Below are positions 9,118 to 17,199 of a stretch of DNA of 64,000 bases, piece by piece. The notes beneath the pieces were generated by a model. That model saw only the letters and a program-made list of their open reading frames with translations, was not told where the DNA came from and ran no database searches. The position numbers were made by a program, and so were the translations under genes. The stretch comes from Bradyrhizobium lablabi (GTDB taxonomy: Bacteria > Pseudomonadota > Alphaproteobacteria > Rhizobiales > Xanthobacteraceae), in the NCBI RefSeq assembly GCF_018131005.1, contig NZ_JAFCJK010000008.1, positions 1 to 64,000 of the forward strand, read 5' to 3'. Position 1 is the first letter of the stretch. Each line of letters starts with the position of its first letter.

Positions 9118-9363
9118 TCAGCCTCCGCCGAAGGCCTTGAAGGTGATGATAGTGAGGGTGTCCTGGATACCCGGAATCACCTGCACCTTCTCGTTGATGA
9201 AGTGGCCGATGTCGGTGTCGTGATCGACGTAAAACTTCACCAGGAGATCGTAATTGCCCGCGGTGGAATAGATCTCCGACGCGATCTCGGCTTCCGCCAG
9301 CGCATTGGCGACGGTGTAGGACTGACCGAGCTTGCATTTGATCTGGACGAAGAAAGGAACCAT
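9118..9363 (-). CDS. Stand-alone Lrp/AsnC ligand-binding (RAM) domain protein
   Basis: An 81-residue protein equal to the C-terminal effector-binding domain of Lrp/AsnC regulators, with no DNA-binding helix-turn-helix. The beta-alpha-beta pattern runs from MVPFFVQIKCKLG through a helix (VANALAEAEIASEIYS), GNYDLLVKFYV and the final TITFKAFGG. Stand-alone RAM proteins form oligomers that bind amino acids or other small molecules; their targets are mostly unknown. A CGGAG site precedes the ATG at 9363. It is divergent from thiD, 142 nt apart. Confidence 0.85.
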   Translation of the reverse strand: MVPFFVQIKCKLGQSYTVANALAEAEIASEIYSTAGNYDLLVKFYVDHDTDIGHFINEKVQVIPGIQDTLTIITFKAFGGG

Positions 9364-9505
9364 CGCTGTCGTCTCCGGGGATATCGGCCCAATAGGCCAA
9401 AAACAGACGGCCAAGGCAAGGCCGGGACCGGCGAACTTGCTGCCAATAATCAGTCGCGCTAGGAGAGGTCATGATCCCGTTCGCATCAGCACCGTGCGTT
9501 GTCGG

Positions 9506-10303
9506 ATGACACCTGTCGCGCTCACCATTGCCGGCTCGGATTCCTCGGGCGGCGCCGGCATCCAGGCCGACCTGAAGAGCTTTGCGGCGCTCGGCGTCTA
9601 CGGCGCTTCCGTCATCACGGCGCTGACGGCGCAGAACACCACGGGTGTCAGCGGCATCCATCCGGTGCCGGCGGAATTCGTCACCGCGCAGATCGATGCG
9701 GTGTTTTCCGATCTGGCGGTCGGCGCGGTCAAGATCGGCATGGTGGCGCAAGCCGCCACCATCGCGGCGATTGTCGATGGCCTTGCGCGCTGGTCGCCGC
9801 GACACGTTGTGCTCGACCCCGTGATGGTCGCGACTTCGGGCGATCGCCTGCTGGCGGCGGAGGCCGTCGATGCGCTCAAGTCGGGGCTCGTCCCACGCGC
9901 GTCGTTGATCACGCCGAACCTGCCTGAGGCGGCAGCGCTGTTGAATGAGGCGATTGCCGAGAGCGAAGCCGCGATCGAGAGCCAAGGCAAGCGATTGCTG
10001 GCGATGGGGTGCCGCGCCGTGTTGATCAAGGGCGGCCACGGGCAGGGCGCCGATAGCACCGACTATCTGATCGACTGCGACCGCACCATCGCGCTTGCCG
10101 CGCCGCGCGTCGCGACCAAGAACACGCACGGCACGGGCTGCTCCCTGTCATCGGCGATCGCTGCGGGTCTTGCCAGGGGCGAGGACATGGAGACCGCCGC
10201 GCGTAACGCCAAGGCCTGGATCACGGCCGCGATCGCCGCAAGCGATCGCTTCGCTGTCGGGCACGGCCACGGGCCGGTGCATCATTTCCACAAATATTAT
10301 TGA
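9506..10303 (+). CDS. thiD: Hydroxymethylpyrimidine / phosphomethylpyrimidine kinase ThiD
   Basis: A 265-residue ribokinase-fold enzyme that phosphorylates HMP and HMP-P in thiamine biosynthesis. The N-terminal TIAGSDSSGGAGIQADLKSF is diagnostic, followed by the QNTTGV and DPVMVATSGDRLL substrate regions and the C-terminal anion hole GTGCSLSSAIAAGLA. The start at 9506 places the conserved TPVALTIAGSD directly at the N-terminus; the frame is open upstream to 9332, but that part overlaps the divergent RAM gene. No thiC, thiE or thiamine riboswitch is seen nearby. Confidence 0.93.
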   Translation: MTPVALTIAGSDSSGGAGIQADLKSFAALGVYGASVITALTAQNTTGVSGIHPVPAEFVTAQIDAVFSDLAVGAVKIGMVAQAATIAAIVDGLARWSPRHVVLDPVMVATSGDRLLAAEAVDALKSGLVPRASLITPNLPEAAALLNEAIAESEAAIESQGKRLLAMGCRAVLIKGGHGQGADSTDYLIDCDRTIALAAPRVATKNTHGTGCSLSSAIAAGLARGEDMETAARNAKAWITAAIAASDRFAVGHGHGPVHHFHKYY

Positions 10304-10572
10304 GCGTCGCAACCGTAACCGGCGCTCGCTTTGCGTGCGGGCGCGTCGGTTGCGTCGCTTTGCTTGCAGTCCACCAGTCGGATGTTCCGGTGCAGAACAC
10401 CGGGCAACGCGAGTGCGTTTGCCATATCGTCTGGCCCGCAATGTCGCCTGATTGTCGTATCGCGCTGTTATCGCCAATGACAGGGCGTGCAATTGATTCT
10501 CGCTGATTTTCCGAGGCCTTCGGTCGCGAGGATCGTCATCGCCTTGTCACAGGAATCGGCTAGGTGCACGGC

Positions 10573-11385
10573 ATGGGAAGTGACTCCTTGAGTGAAGAGA
10601 GCCCCGAGCGGCGCTTCCGTACTTTGTTCATCTCGGACGTCCATCTCGGAGCCCGCGGTTCGCAAGCCGACCGCCTGCTGGACTTCCTCCGCTCTCATGA
10701 CGCCGATACGATCTACCTCGTTGGCGACATCGTTGACGGTTGGGCACTGAAGTCAAACTGGTACTGGCCGCAGACTCACAACGACTTCGTACAGAAGATG
10801 CTGCGGAAGGCGCGCAAGGGCGCGAAGGTCGTCTACGTGCCCGGCAATCACGACGAGTTCCTGCGCAAATACTACGGCACGCATTTCGGCGGCATCGACG
10901 TGGTCGAGAACACCATCCACACCGGCGCTGATGGCAAGCGCTATCTCGTGATCCACGGCGACATCTTTGATCTCGTTGTGCAGAATGCGCGCTGGCTCGC
11001 ACATCTCGGCGACAAGGCCTACGACTTTGCGATCCAGATGAATCGCTTCGTCAACTTCTTCCGCCGTATGTTCGGCGTGCCCTATTGGTCGCTGTCGCAA
11101 TGGGCCAAGCTGAAGGTCAAGAAGGCGGTGAACTATATCGGCGCGTTCGAGACCACGCTCGCCGGCGAGGCGCGGCGGCACGGCTGCGACGGCGTGATCT
11201 GCGGCCACATCCACTACGCGACCATTCGCGACGAACATGGCATTCGCTACATGAACTGCGGCGACTGGGTCGAGAGTTGCACTGCGCTGGTCGAGCATGA
11301 GGACGGCAGCTTCGAGATCATCGTGTGGACTGATCCCCTGCGTCGCGTCGCGCCAGTTCCACGGGTGACGGCACGCGCTGCATGA
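10573..11385 (+). CDS. UDP-2,3-diacylglucosamine diphosphatase-like metallophosphoesterase
   Basis: About 270 residues of a calcineurin-like two-metal phosphoesterase. All metal motifs are visible: SDVHLG, GDIVDGW, GNHDEF, a lone His in VIHGDIFD, and GHIHYA near the C-terminus. The protein resembles the LpxH branch that cleaves UDP-2,3-diacylglucosamine in lipid A synthesis, although Rhizobiales often use LpxI for that step, so the true substrate may be another lipid-linked phosphate. A GTG at 10564 and an ATG at 10573 are equally well placed. Its stop overlaps the next start by 4 nt (ATGA), so it is translationally coupled to the glycosyltransferase, suggesting joint work on an envelope glycolipid. 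Confidence 0.8.
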   Translation: MGSDSLSEESPERRFRTLFISDVHLGARGSQADRLLDFLRSHDADTIYLVGDIVDGWALKSNWYWPQTHNDFVQKMLRKARKGAKVVYVPGNHDEFLRKYYGTHFGGIDVVENTIHTGADGKRYLVIHGDIFDLVVQNARWLAHLGDKAYDFAIQMNRFVNFFRRMFGVPYWSLSQWAKLKVKKAVNYIGAFETTLAGEARRHGCDGVICGHIHYATIRDEHGIRYMNCGDWVESCTALVEHEDGSFEIIVWTDPLRRVAPVPRVTARAA

Positions 11386-12473
11386 CGCATATCCTGGTCG
11401 CGACCGATGCGTGGCATCCCCAGATCAACGGGGTGGTCCGCACGCTGACCATGATGGCGCGGACGGCAAGGTCCCTCGGCGTCGAGGTCAGCTTTCTGAC
11501 GCCGGAATCCTTCCGCACTTTTGCAATGCCGGGCTATCGCGATCTGAGGCTCGCATTGCCGGGCCCGTCGCGGATCGCAAGGTTGATCGACGCGGCTAAG
11601 CCGCACAGCATCCATATCGCGACCGAGGGCCCGATCGGACTGCTGGTTCGCCGCTATTGTCGCAAGCACGGCCTGCCGTTCACCACGAGCTTTCACACTC
11701 GCTTCCCAGAGTATGTTTCGGCGCGGTCACCGATCCCGGAATCCTGGATCTGGCGCGCGCTACGCTGGTTCCACAAGCCGAGCCAGGCAGTGATGGCGGC
11801 GACGCCGGCGCTGGCCGCCGAACTGCGCCAGCGCGGCTTCCGCAACGTTGTGCTGTGGTCGCGCGGCGTCGATACATCGCTTTTCCATCCGCGCGATGTC
11901 GATCTTTGCCTGCCTCAGCCGGTTTTTCTGAACGTCGGCCGCGTGGCGGTGGAGAAGAATCTCGAGGCCTTTCTCGACCTCGAACTGCCCGGCACCAAGG
12001 TCGTCGTGGGCGACGGCCCGGCGCGCGCGGCGCTGGAGCACAAGTATCCGGAGGCCGTGTTTCTCGGCGCGCGCCACGGCGAGGAACTGGCCGAGATCTA
12101 TGCCGCCGCCGACGTGTTCGTGTTCCCGAGCCGGACCGACACCTTCGGCCTCGTGCTACTCGAGGCGCTGGCGAGCGGCGTGCCGGTTGCCGCTTTTCCG
12201 GTCACCGGTCCCCGTGACGTGATCGGAACAACTCCTGTCGGCGCGCTCGACGATGATTTGCGCGACGCCTGCTTGAAGGCCCTGAAGATCCCGCGGACCG
12301 CCTGCGTCGATTTCGCCGCGCTCCACACCTGGCAGGCCTCGGCGCGGGTATTCGTCGATCATGCGACCAATGTCCGGCCCGTTCCGCCGGAGGGGGAGGT
12401 CGCAGCGACCGAATTCGGCGCAGAAGAGCGCCATTTCGCCGCTATGCCGGCCGCCCCGCCCGGCTCAAGATAA
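11382..12473 (+). CDS. GT4-type (GT-B fold) glycosyltransferase
   Basis: A 363-residue retaining glycosyltransferase. The N-terminal acceptor domain has TDAWHPQINGVVRTL and SFHTRFPEY; the C-terminal donor domain has FLNVGRVAVEKNLEAFL, a VVGDGPARAALE turn and the E-x7-E stretch FPSRTDTFGLVLLEALASG. This pattern is typical of alpha-mannosyl or glucosyl transferases acting on membrane lipids (MgtA/PimB-like). It overlaps the upstream phosphoesterase by 4 nt. The C-terminal 40 residues are Ala/Pro/Glu-rich and not conserved. The donor sugar cannot be read from sequence. Confidence 0.85.
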   Translation: MTHILVATDAWHPQINGVVRTLTMMARTARSLGVEVSFLTPESFRTFAMPGYRDLRLALPGPSRIARLIDAAKPHSIHIATEGPIGLLVRRYCRKHGLPFTTSFHTRFPEYVSARSPIPESWIWRALRWFHKPSQAVMAATPALAAELRQRGFRNVVLWSRGVDTSLFHPRDVDLCLPQPVFLNVGRVAVEKNLEAFLDLELPGTKVVVGDGPARAALEHKYPEAVFLGARHGEELAEIYAAADVFVFPSRTDTFGLVLLEALASGVPVAAFPVTGPRDVIGTTPVGALDDDLRDACLKALKIPRTACVDFAALHTWQASARVFVDHATNVRPVPPEGEVAATEFGAEERHFAAMPAAPPGSR

Positions 12474-12515
12474 AGTAGGTTGCCCGGTGATCCGTTGCCG
12501 CGATACAAATCACGG

Positions 12516-13505
12516 ATGACGGAAATCGCCCCAAATCCACCCGTCGCCGCCGCGGACATCGATGCCGCGGCCAAGGTGGTCGCGCCGTTCGCGGTGCGTA
12601 CGCCGCTCCTGACCTTTCCCGTCCTCAACGAACGCGTCGGCACCCGGGTCTTCCTGAAACCCGAAATGTTGCAGCGGACCGGATCGTTCAAGTTCCGCGG
12701 CGCCTTCAACAAGCTCGCCTCGATCCCGCAAGCGCAGCGGGGCGGCGGCGTGGTCGCATTTTCCTCGGGCAATCACGCCCAGGGTGTCGCGGCCGCGGCA
12801 AAGATCCTCAACATGCAGGCGACCATCGTGATGCCAGCCGATTCTCCGGTCACCAAGCGTGACCGGACCAAATCCTATGGCGCCGAGGTCGTGCTCTATG
12901 ATCGTGATCGCGACGACCGGGAAGCGATCGCCAACGGCATCGCCGGCAAGCGCGGCGCGACGCTGGTGCGTCCGTATGACGATCCCTTCGTGATCGCAGG
13001 CCAAGGCACCGCCGGCCGCGAGATCGCCGAGGACATGGCAGCGCTCGGGCTCAACCCCGACATCGTGGTCGCGCCGGCGTCCGGCGGCGGGCTGATCGCG
13101 GGCGTCGCCACCGCGGTGAAGGCGAAATTCCCGCAAGCCCAGGTGATCGTCGCCGAGCCCAACGGCTACGACGATCACGCGCTGTCGCTCAAGGCCGGGC
13201 ATCGTGAGCCTCATCCGGCGATGCCGCGCACCATCTGCGATGCACTGATGGCGGCGATGCCGGGCGAACTCACCTTCGCCATCAACAGCAAGCTGTTGGC
13301 GAACGGCGTGACCGCCTCCGACGAGGAAGTCGGCGCGGCCGTTGCCTTTGCCTATCGCGAGCTGAAGCTCGTGGTCGAACCCGGTGGCGCCGTCGGGCTT
13401 GCCGCGCTGCTTGCGGGCCGGATCGAGGCGAAGGGCCGGAATGTCGTCATCGTGCTCTCCGGCGGCAATGTCGACGCCGAACTGTTCGCGAAGCTCGTCG
13501 CCTGA
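12516..13505 (+). CDS. Threonine ammonia-lyase / serine-threonine dehydratase family (fold-type II PLP)
   Basis: A 329-residue catabolic-type threonine dehydratase without the C-terminal ACT-like regulatory domain of biosynthetic IlvA. PLP lysine is in GSFKFRGAFNKL (K59); GNHAQGVA and the phosphate-binding SGGGLIAGVA follow, and the C-terminus has ILSGGNVD. It deaminates threonine to 2-oxobutyrate (or serine to pyruvate); a hydroxyaspartate or serine racemase activity is also possible for this size class. The ATG at 12516 is chosen because the upstream open frame begins with TTG and lacks conserved residues. A terminator follows. Confidence 0.85.
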   Translation: MTEIAPNPPVAAADIDAAAKVVAPFAVRTPLLTFPVLNERVGTRVFLKPEMLQRTGSFKFRGAFNKLASIPQAQRGGGVVAFSSGNHAQGVAAAAKILNMQATIVMPADSPVTKRDRTKSYGAEVVLYDRDRDDREAIANGIAGKRGATLVRPYDDPFVIAGQGTAGREIAEDMAALGLNPDIVVAPASGGGLIAGVATAVKAKFPQAQVIVAEPNGYDDHALSLKAGHREPHPAMPRTICDALMAAMPGELTFAINSKLLANGVTASDEEVGAAVAFAYRELKLVVEPGGAVGLAALLAGRIEAKGRNVVIVLSGGNVDAELFAKLVA

Positions 13506-13524
13506 GGCGACGCGCGGAATCAGG

Positions 13525-13560
13525 AACGGGGCAGAGCGGTCCCCGCTCTGCCCCGTTTTC
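13525..13560 (+). terminator. Rho-independent terminator after the threonine dehydratase
   Basis: AACGGGGCAGAGCGG pairs with CCGCTCTGCCCCGTT around a tiny loop and is followed by TTTCTTT. The stem is perfect. It also lies just past the end of the convergent gene at 13592. Confidence 0.85.
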
Positions 13561-13591
13561 TTTGGTGAACTCGGCGTTCGAATATGCGCTG

Positions 13592-14824
13592 TTACGAGAA
13601 GAACGCGATCTTCTCGGCCTGGCTCATGCGGCGGATCGAGGCGAGCGGGTCGTTGGCCGCGATGGTCGGCTTCTTGACGATGCCGCTCGCGATGATGGTG
13701 GAGCCGAGCGAAACTTCCATTGCGGGTTCGCGAGCAGGCGCGACGCCGGCTTGCGGCACTGCGTCATTGGCCTTCGATTCCGCAATGGCGGCCTCGACCC
13801 TTGCCGCGGGCGGCGCGACAACCGGTTCAGGCACACGCGCGGGCTCCGCCTCTGACGCTTGTGCCGCGATCCCTGATTCGAACGGCGGCGCAGCGACGAG
13901 ATGCGCTTCATCGACTATCATCTCGGCGTCGTCGTAGTCAGTCGGATCGGGCGCGCCCATCTCCATCGCGATCAGATCGAGCATGGCTTCGTCATGCGCA
14001 TCGGCGGCGGCCTCTTCGGCGACGCGGGCGAGCTCGGCTGCCTCGGCCTCGGCCAATGCGGCTTCGGCTTCCGCGAGCGCGGCGTCGATCGGTTGCGTCG
14101 GCATGGGCGCCGCGGCTTCGGCCGCCGGTGCGCGGATGGGCTCTATCACAGCTTCCCGTGCAGGCGGCGGCGCCTCGACGGCCGCGATGTCGATGGCCGT
14201 GCTCTCGGTCATCGGGGCCGGCGAGGGCGATGCCGCTCCCGCGACCGCTGTGTCCGCCGACGGCGCAGGTGCTTCGTTCTCTCCGAATTCGGAGAGCCGG
14301 CGTGCGAGCCCGGCGAAGGCGGCATCCAGCACCGCCTTGGCTTCGTCCAGCGAGACCTCAGCGGCGCTCGCCTCGACGGCGTTCATCTGCGAATCGATGA
14401 TGTCGCAAATCCGCCCGTCATTGCCGATCTCGCGCAATCGCCAGGAGATTTCGCGGAGCACCCGCACGCCCTTGCGTACCGGTGCAAGCTTCTGTTCGAA
14501 GCCGAGATCGTCGAGAGCGGCCACAGCAGAGGCCTGGGCTGCCTCGATCGCGCCGCGCAACCCGCCGAGCGCGTCCTCCAGCCGTTCGTCGAGGATCGCC
14601 TCCATGGCGGCTTGCCGCTGCGCGCCAAGACTTTCCTCGATCCGGGCCACGGCATCGAGCACCATGCGCGTATCAGCATTGCGGTTGCGCTTGGCATATT
14701 CGCCAAGAAACCAGCGGCCCCGCGCGGTCTCCATGAAGGCGTCGCTGATCGCGACATAGTCCTCCTCGCTCGGCTGGGCCGCACGGGCGGAAATCGGCGA
14801 CAGGGCGAAAGCTTCTTCGGCCAT
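13592..14824 (-). CDS. Ala/Glu-rich protein of unknown function
   Basis: A 410-residue acidic protein that I cannot assign. The N-terminal quarter is an ordered helical segment with EEDYVAISDAFMETARGRWF, then EYAKRNRNADTRMVLDAV, a pattern I recall from other alphaproteobacterial proteins of unknown role. Residues about 65-200 are helical and coiled-coil-like. The rest is a low-complexity Ala/Pro/Glu linker with DALAEAEAALAEAEAAELA runs, and the last 25 residues are again conserved-looking (ANDPLASIRRMSQAEKIAFFS). It resembles a scaffold or signalling adaptor with two end domains and a flexible middle. Start at 14824 follows a GAAGAG site. It is divergent from the MFS gene. Confidence 0.6.
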   Translation of the reverse strand: MAEEAFALSPISARAAQPSEEDYVAISDAFMETARGRWFLGEYAKRNRNADTRMVLDAVARIEESLGAQRQAAMEAILDERLEDALGGLRGAIEAAQASAVAALDDLGFEQKLAPVRKGVRVLREISWRLREIGNDGRICDIIDSQMNAVEASAAEVSLDEAKAVLDAAFAGLARRLSEFGENEAPAPSADTAVAGAASPSPAPMTESTAIDIAAVEAPPPAREAVIEPIRAPAAEAAAPMPTQPIDAALAEAEAALAEAEAAELARVAEEAAADAHDEAMLDLIAMEMGAPDPTDYDDAEMIVDEAHLVAAPPFESGIAAQASEAEPARVPEPVVAPPAARVEAAIAESKANDAVPQAGVAPAREPAMEVSLGSTIIASGIVKKPTIAANDPLASIRRMSQAEKIAFFS

Positions 14825-14899
14825 CACAATCTCTTCGCGCAAATCACTGCGCGTTAAGATAACGATCACCACGATATCGCGCGAATCGCAATTGAATTG

Positions 14900-16096
14900 A
14901 TGCAGTCCGAATCACAAATCCCCATCACCGAGGCTGCATCGAGGCGATTCGCGGCGCGCCTGGCGGCATTCTACGCCACGCTATTCGGCATGACCGGCGC
15001 GCACCTGCCGTTTTTCACCGTGTGGCTGAAGGCGATTGGAATCGATGCGGCCTGGATCGGCGTGATCACCGCTGTTCCGCCAGTGACGCGCTTCACTGTG
15101 CTGCCGCTCGTGACCGGTGCAGCCGAACGACTCCAGATGCTGCGCGGCGCGATCATCATCACGGGATTCGCTACCGCGTTCGGCTTTCTTGTGATTGGCA
15201 CTCAGCGCGAGCCGTTGCTGGTTCTCGCGGTTTATGTGCTGACCTGCTGCGTGTGGACCCCGATGGTGCCGCTGACGGACGCCTATGCGTTGCGCGGCGT
15301 GGCGCGCTACGGGCTCAATTACGGACCGTTGCGGCTGTGGGGCTCGGCTGCGTTCGTCGTCGGCGCGCTGGTTTGCGGGCTGTTGCTCGGCTATGTCGCG
15401 GCTGTCCATCTGATCTGGATCATCGCCGGTGTGGCCGTCCTTGGCGCGGTCGTCGGGCTTGCGCTGCGGCCGCTGGATCGTCCCTCGGCGGCCCTGGCGC
15501 CGGCGCATGGCGGGCGAAAGCTGCTGCGCGATCCCGGCTTCCTCGCGATCATCGTGTCCTCGGCGCTGATCCAGAGCAGCCACTCGGCCTATTACATCTT
15601 CGCTTCGATCGCCTGGCAGCAGGCCGGTTTCGGCGGCTTGACCATCGCCGCCCTGTGGGCGCTTGGCGTGATCGCCGAGATCGTGTTGTTCGCGCTGTCG
15701 CCGCGATTTGCGCTGGCTCCTGCCATGCTGGTCGTGATCGCCGCGGCCAGCGCGGTCGCACGCTGGACGATCACGGCGCAGGATCCTCCGATCGCGATCC
15801 TGGCGGTGGTTCAGCTCGCCCACGCGCTGACCTTCGGGCTGACCCAGGTCGGCATCATGGGGCTGATGGTGCATCACGTGCCCACTCACGTGATCGCGCG
15901 GGGCCAGGGCTATCTCGCCGCCTGCGGCGGCATCGTCGCGAGCGCCACCTCGATCCTGTGCGGCATGGTCTATGCGCGCTACGGGCTGGGCGTCTATTAC
16001 ATGATGGCCGCGATGGCGGCCTCGGGCGGGCTCGTGATGTGGCTCGCGCGCAAGAGGCTTACCCATCATCCCCAGAGCGCGGCGTCCGGCGGATAG
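14900..16096 (+). CDS. MFS transporter, LacY-like / HcaT-like
   Basis: A 398-residue, 12-helix major facilitator. The N-terminal region (ATLFGMTGAHLPFFTVWL, then IGVITAVPPVTRF) and the RLWGSAAFVVGAL stretch match the MFS_1-like branch of LacY-type nucleoside, oligosaccharide and phenylpropionate importers. The final TM is followed by a short basic tail. The ATG at 14900 directly follows an in-frame TTG at 14897. Its 3' end overlaps the convergent dipeptide epimerase gene by 31 nt, so antisense transcription through the ends is likely. The substrate is unknown; a peptide or muropeptide role is only suggested by the neighbour. Confidence 0.8.
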   Translation: MQSESQIPITEAASRRFAARLAAFYATLFGMTGAHLPFFTVWLKAIGIDAAWIGVITAVPPVTRFTVLPLVTGAAERLQMLRGAIIITGFATAFGFLVIGTQREPLLVLAVYVLTCCVWTPMVPLTDAYALRGVARYGLNYGPLRLWGSAAFVVGALVCGLLLGYVAAVHLIWIIAGVAVLGAVVGLALRPLDRPSAALAPAHGGRKLLRDPGFLAIIVSSALIQSSHSAYYIFASIAWQQAGFGGLTIAALWALGVIAEIVLFALSPRFALAPAMLVVIAAASAVARWTITAQDPPIAILAVVQLAHALTFGLTQVGIMGLMVHHVPTHVIARGQGYLAACGGIVASATSILCGMVYARYGLGVYYMMAAMAASGGLVMWLARKRLTHHPQSAASGG

Positions 16097-17061
16097 ACCT
16101 GGCTGCCGTCATAGCGCAGGCCGTCGTCGCGATCGCGCGCAAGAAGCAACGGGCCGTCGAGATCGACGAAGCGCGCGGCTTGCGCGATCAGCATCGCCGG
16201 CGCCATCGACAGCGAGGTCGCCACCATGCAGCCGACCATGATCTCGAAGCCGAGCGCACGCGCGGCGCCTGCCATCGCCAGCGCCTCGGTGAGCCCGCCG
16301 GTCTTGTCGAGCTTGATGTTGACGGCGTCATAGCGCCCGCGCAGGCGATCGAGCGAGGCGCGATCGTGCACGCTCTCGTCGGCGCAGACCGCGACCGGGC
16401 GCCCGATGCGCGCGAGCGGTTCGTCGTTGCCGGCTGGCAGCGGCTGCTCGATCAAGGTCACGCCGGCATCGGCGCAGGCGGCGAGGTTGGCCGCAAGGTT
16501 GTCATCGGTCCACGCCTCGTTGGCGTCGACGATCAGCTCGGAATTCGGCGCGGCCTTGCGCACCGCCACAATTCGCGAACCGTCGCCCTCGCCGCCGAGC
16601 TTGACCTTGAGCAACGGGCGGTGCGCCGCCCTGGCGGCGGCCGCCGCCATCACCTCTGATGTGCCGAGCGAGATCGTATAGGCGGTGGTGCAGGCCTGCG
16701 GTGCAGTGAGGCCGAGCAGGTTCCAGATGCGCTGCCCGGCAATCTTGGCCTCAAGGTCCAGCATTGCACAATCCAGCGCGTTACGGGCGGCGCCGGCGGG
16801 CATTTTGGACTGCAGGGCGTTGCGGTCCATGCCGAGAGCCAGGGGTTCCTGCATCGCGCAAATTGCCTGGAGCGTTGCGTCCGGCGTCTCGCCATAGCGT
16901 GGATAGGGCACACACTCGCCTCGGCCGGTCAGGCCGCCCTGGCTGATCTCCGCCACCACGGTCACCGCTTCGGTCTTGGCACCGCGGCTGATCGTGAAGC
17001 TGCCCGCGATCGGCCAGCGCTCGATGCGGGCAGCGAGCGCTCTGGAGGGGTTGGAAGTCAT
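16066..17061 (-). CDS. Enolase-superfamily dipeptide (L-Ala-D/L-Glu) epimerase-like racemase
   Basis: A 331-residue muconate-lactonizing-subgroup enolase. The acid/base lysines are in LLKVKLGG (K152, K154) and NIKLDKTGG (K250); metal ligands are D179 (VDANEAW), E205 (EQPLP) and D228 (CADES). The N-terminal capping domain carries GRGECVPYPRYGET, typical of L-Ala-D/L-Glu epimerases used in murein peptide recycling; related alphaproteobacterial enzymes are annotated as N-acetyl-glutamate racemases. The ATG at 17061 is chosen because the upstream 16 residues are not family-like. It overlaps the MFS gene tail to tail. Confidence 0.85.
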   Translation of the reverse strand: MTSNPSRALAARIERWPIAGSFTISRGAKTEAVTVVAEISQGGLTGRGECVPYPRYGETPDATLQAICAMQEPLALGMDRNALQSKMPAGAARNALDCAMLDLEAKIAGQRIWNLLGLTAPQACTTAYTISLGTSEVMAAAAARAAHRPLLKVKLGGEGDGSRIVAVRKAAPNSELIVDANEAWTDDNLAANLAACADAGVTLIEQPLPAGNDEPLARIGRPVAVCADESVHDRASLDRLRGRYDAVNIKLDKTGGLTEALAMAGAARALGFEIMVGCMVATSLSMAPAMLIAQAARFVDLDGPLLLARDRDDGLRYDGSQVYPPDAALWG

Positions 17062-17199
17062 TTTAAAGTCTACAATTTCCTGAACCGTATGCTTGCGAGG
17101 CGCAATCAACTATGACTGGTTAGTGACAGATTCGACAAGGCAATCCGAGGTGCCGGATCTCTGTGTCCGAGCGGCCAACCAGCCGAGGGGTGGGCAAAC

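Noticed and set aside
15022..16659. A 545-codon plus-strand open frame across the MFS and epimerase genes
   Set aside because: It runs out of frame through one real gene and antisense through another; no conserved motif.
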